Positions 24,840 to 24,850 of a stretch of 24,850 nucleotides of DNA are shown here, piece after piece. The notes under the pieces are model-generated. The model saw nothing but the letters and a program-made list of their open reading frames with translations. It was not told where the DNA came from and did not search any database. Both the position numbers and the translations under genes were made by a program. Origin of the DNA: Limnoraphis robusta CS-951 (GTDB lineage: Bacteria; Cyanobacteriota; Cyanobacteriia; Cyanobacteriales; Microcoleaceae); NCBI RefSeq assembly GCF_000972705.2, contig NZ_LATL02000024.1, forward strand, positions 1-24,850. The letters run 5' to 3'. Each line of letters begins with the position of its first letter. Within the stretch, counting starts at the first letter, position 1.

Positions 24840-24850
24840 AGTCAACTGAC

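Larger units (their letters stand above)
24471..24850. repeat. Tandem duplication with 227-bp period
   Basis: Bases 24471-24623 are repeated without a mismatch at 24698-24850, the window edge, so the second copy probably continues. Each copy contains one MITE. The lead-in segments (24436-24470 and 24663-24697) are similar but diverged. Perfect identity of at least 153 bases suggests a recent duplication or ongoing homogenisation. Confidence 0.95.

Overview
The window is chromosomal DNA from a cyanobacterium, probably a filamentous non-heterocystous one of the Planktothrix/Lyngbya/Oscillatoria type. The phylum call is firm and the genus call is an inference. About a dozen copies of the HIP1 octamer GCGATCGC are scattered through it, for example near 3114, 3245, 5946, 6849, 13561 and 23634. 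Several families are cyanobacterial hallmarks: an acyl-lipid desaturase of the DesA type, DUF29, DUF760, a SasA kinase with a KaiB-like sensor, a group 2 sigma factor and XisH/XisI. Intergenic DNA is rich in short palindromes and heptamer repeats, as is usual in this group.

Layout. 0-3.5 kb: a DUF29 protein, desA (minus strand, with a clear terminator), a small conserved protein and thrC. 3.55-4.45 kb: a dead IS605-type tnpB with its right-end hairpin; its 5' end is lost at a 130-bp MITE-like element. 4.5-9.1 kb: a coiled-coil protein divergent from a YihY/BrkB membrane protein, then pnp (PNPase). 9.7-14.0 kb: an SNF2-family helicase followed by a SWIM zinc-finger protein, separated by three tandem palindromic repeats. 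13.9-15.6 kb: a HAD phosphatase and an Anbu-type proteasome-like peptidase. 16.0-19.8 kb: a group 2 sigma factor, a DUF760 protein, a mutY gene broken by an internal deletion, and sasA. 20.0-21.9 kb: a DUF2079 membrane protein whose 5' end is partly duplicated just upstream. 22.1-23.1 kb: a graveyard of small accessory genes, namely a degenerate BrnT-type toxin, a shortened antitoxin-like ORF, an intact xisI, and a xisH with an in-frame stop. 23.2-24.4 kb: hisC. 24.4-24.85 kb: a 227-bp tandem duplication containing two more copies of the MITE.

How the genes relate. Most are unrelated housekeeping genes: lipid desaturation, threonine and histidine synthesis, RNA decay, circadian output and transcription control. 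Only the SNF2/SWIM pair, the DUF760/mutY pair and the xisH/xisI pair look co-transcribed. I see no convincing new multi-gene system. The notable signal is genome decay and repeat activity: four broken genes (tnpB, mutY, brnT, xisH), a duplicated gene start, and a dispersed palindromic element family whose copies sit next to rearrangements.
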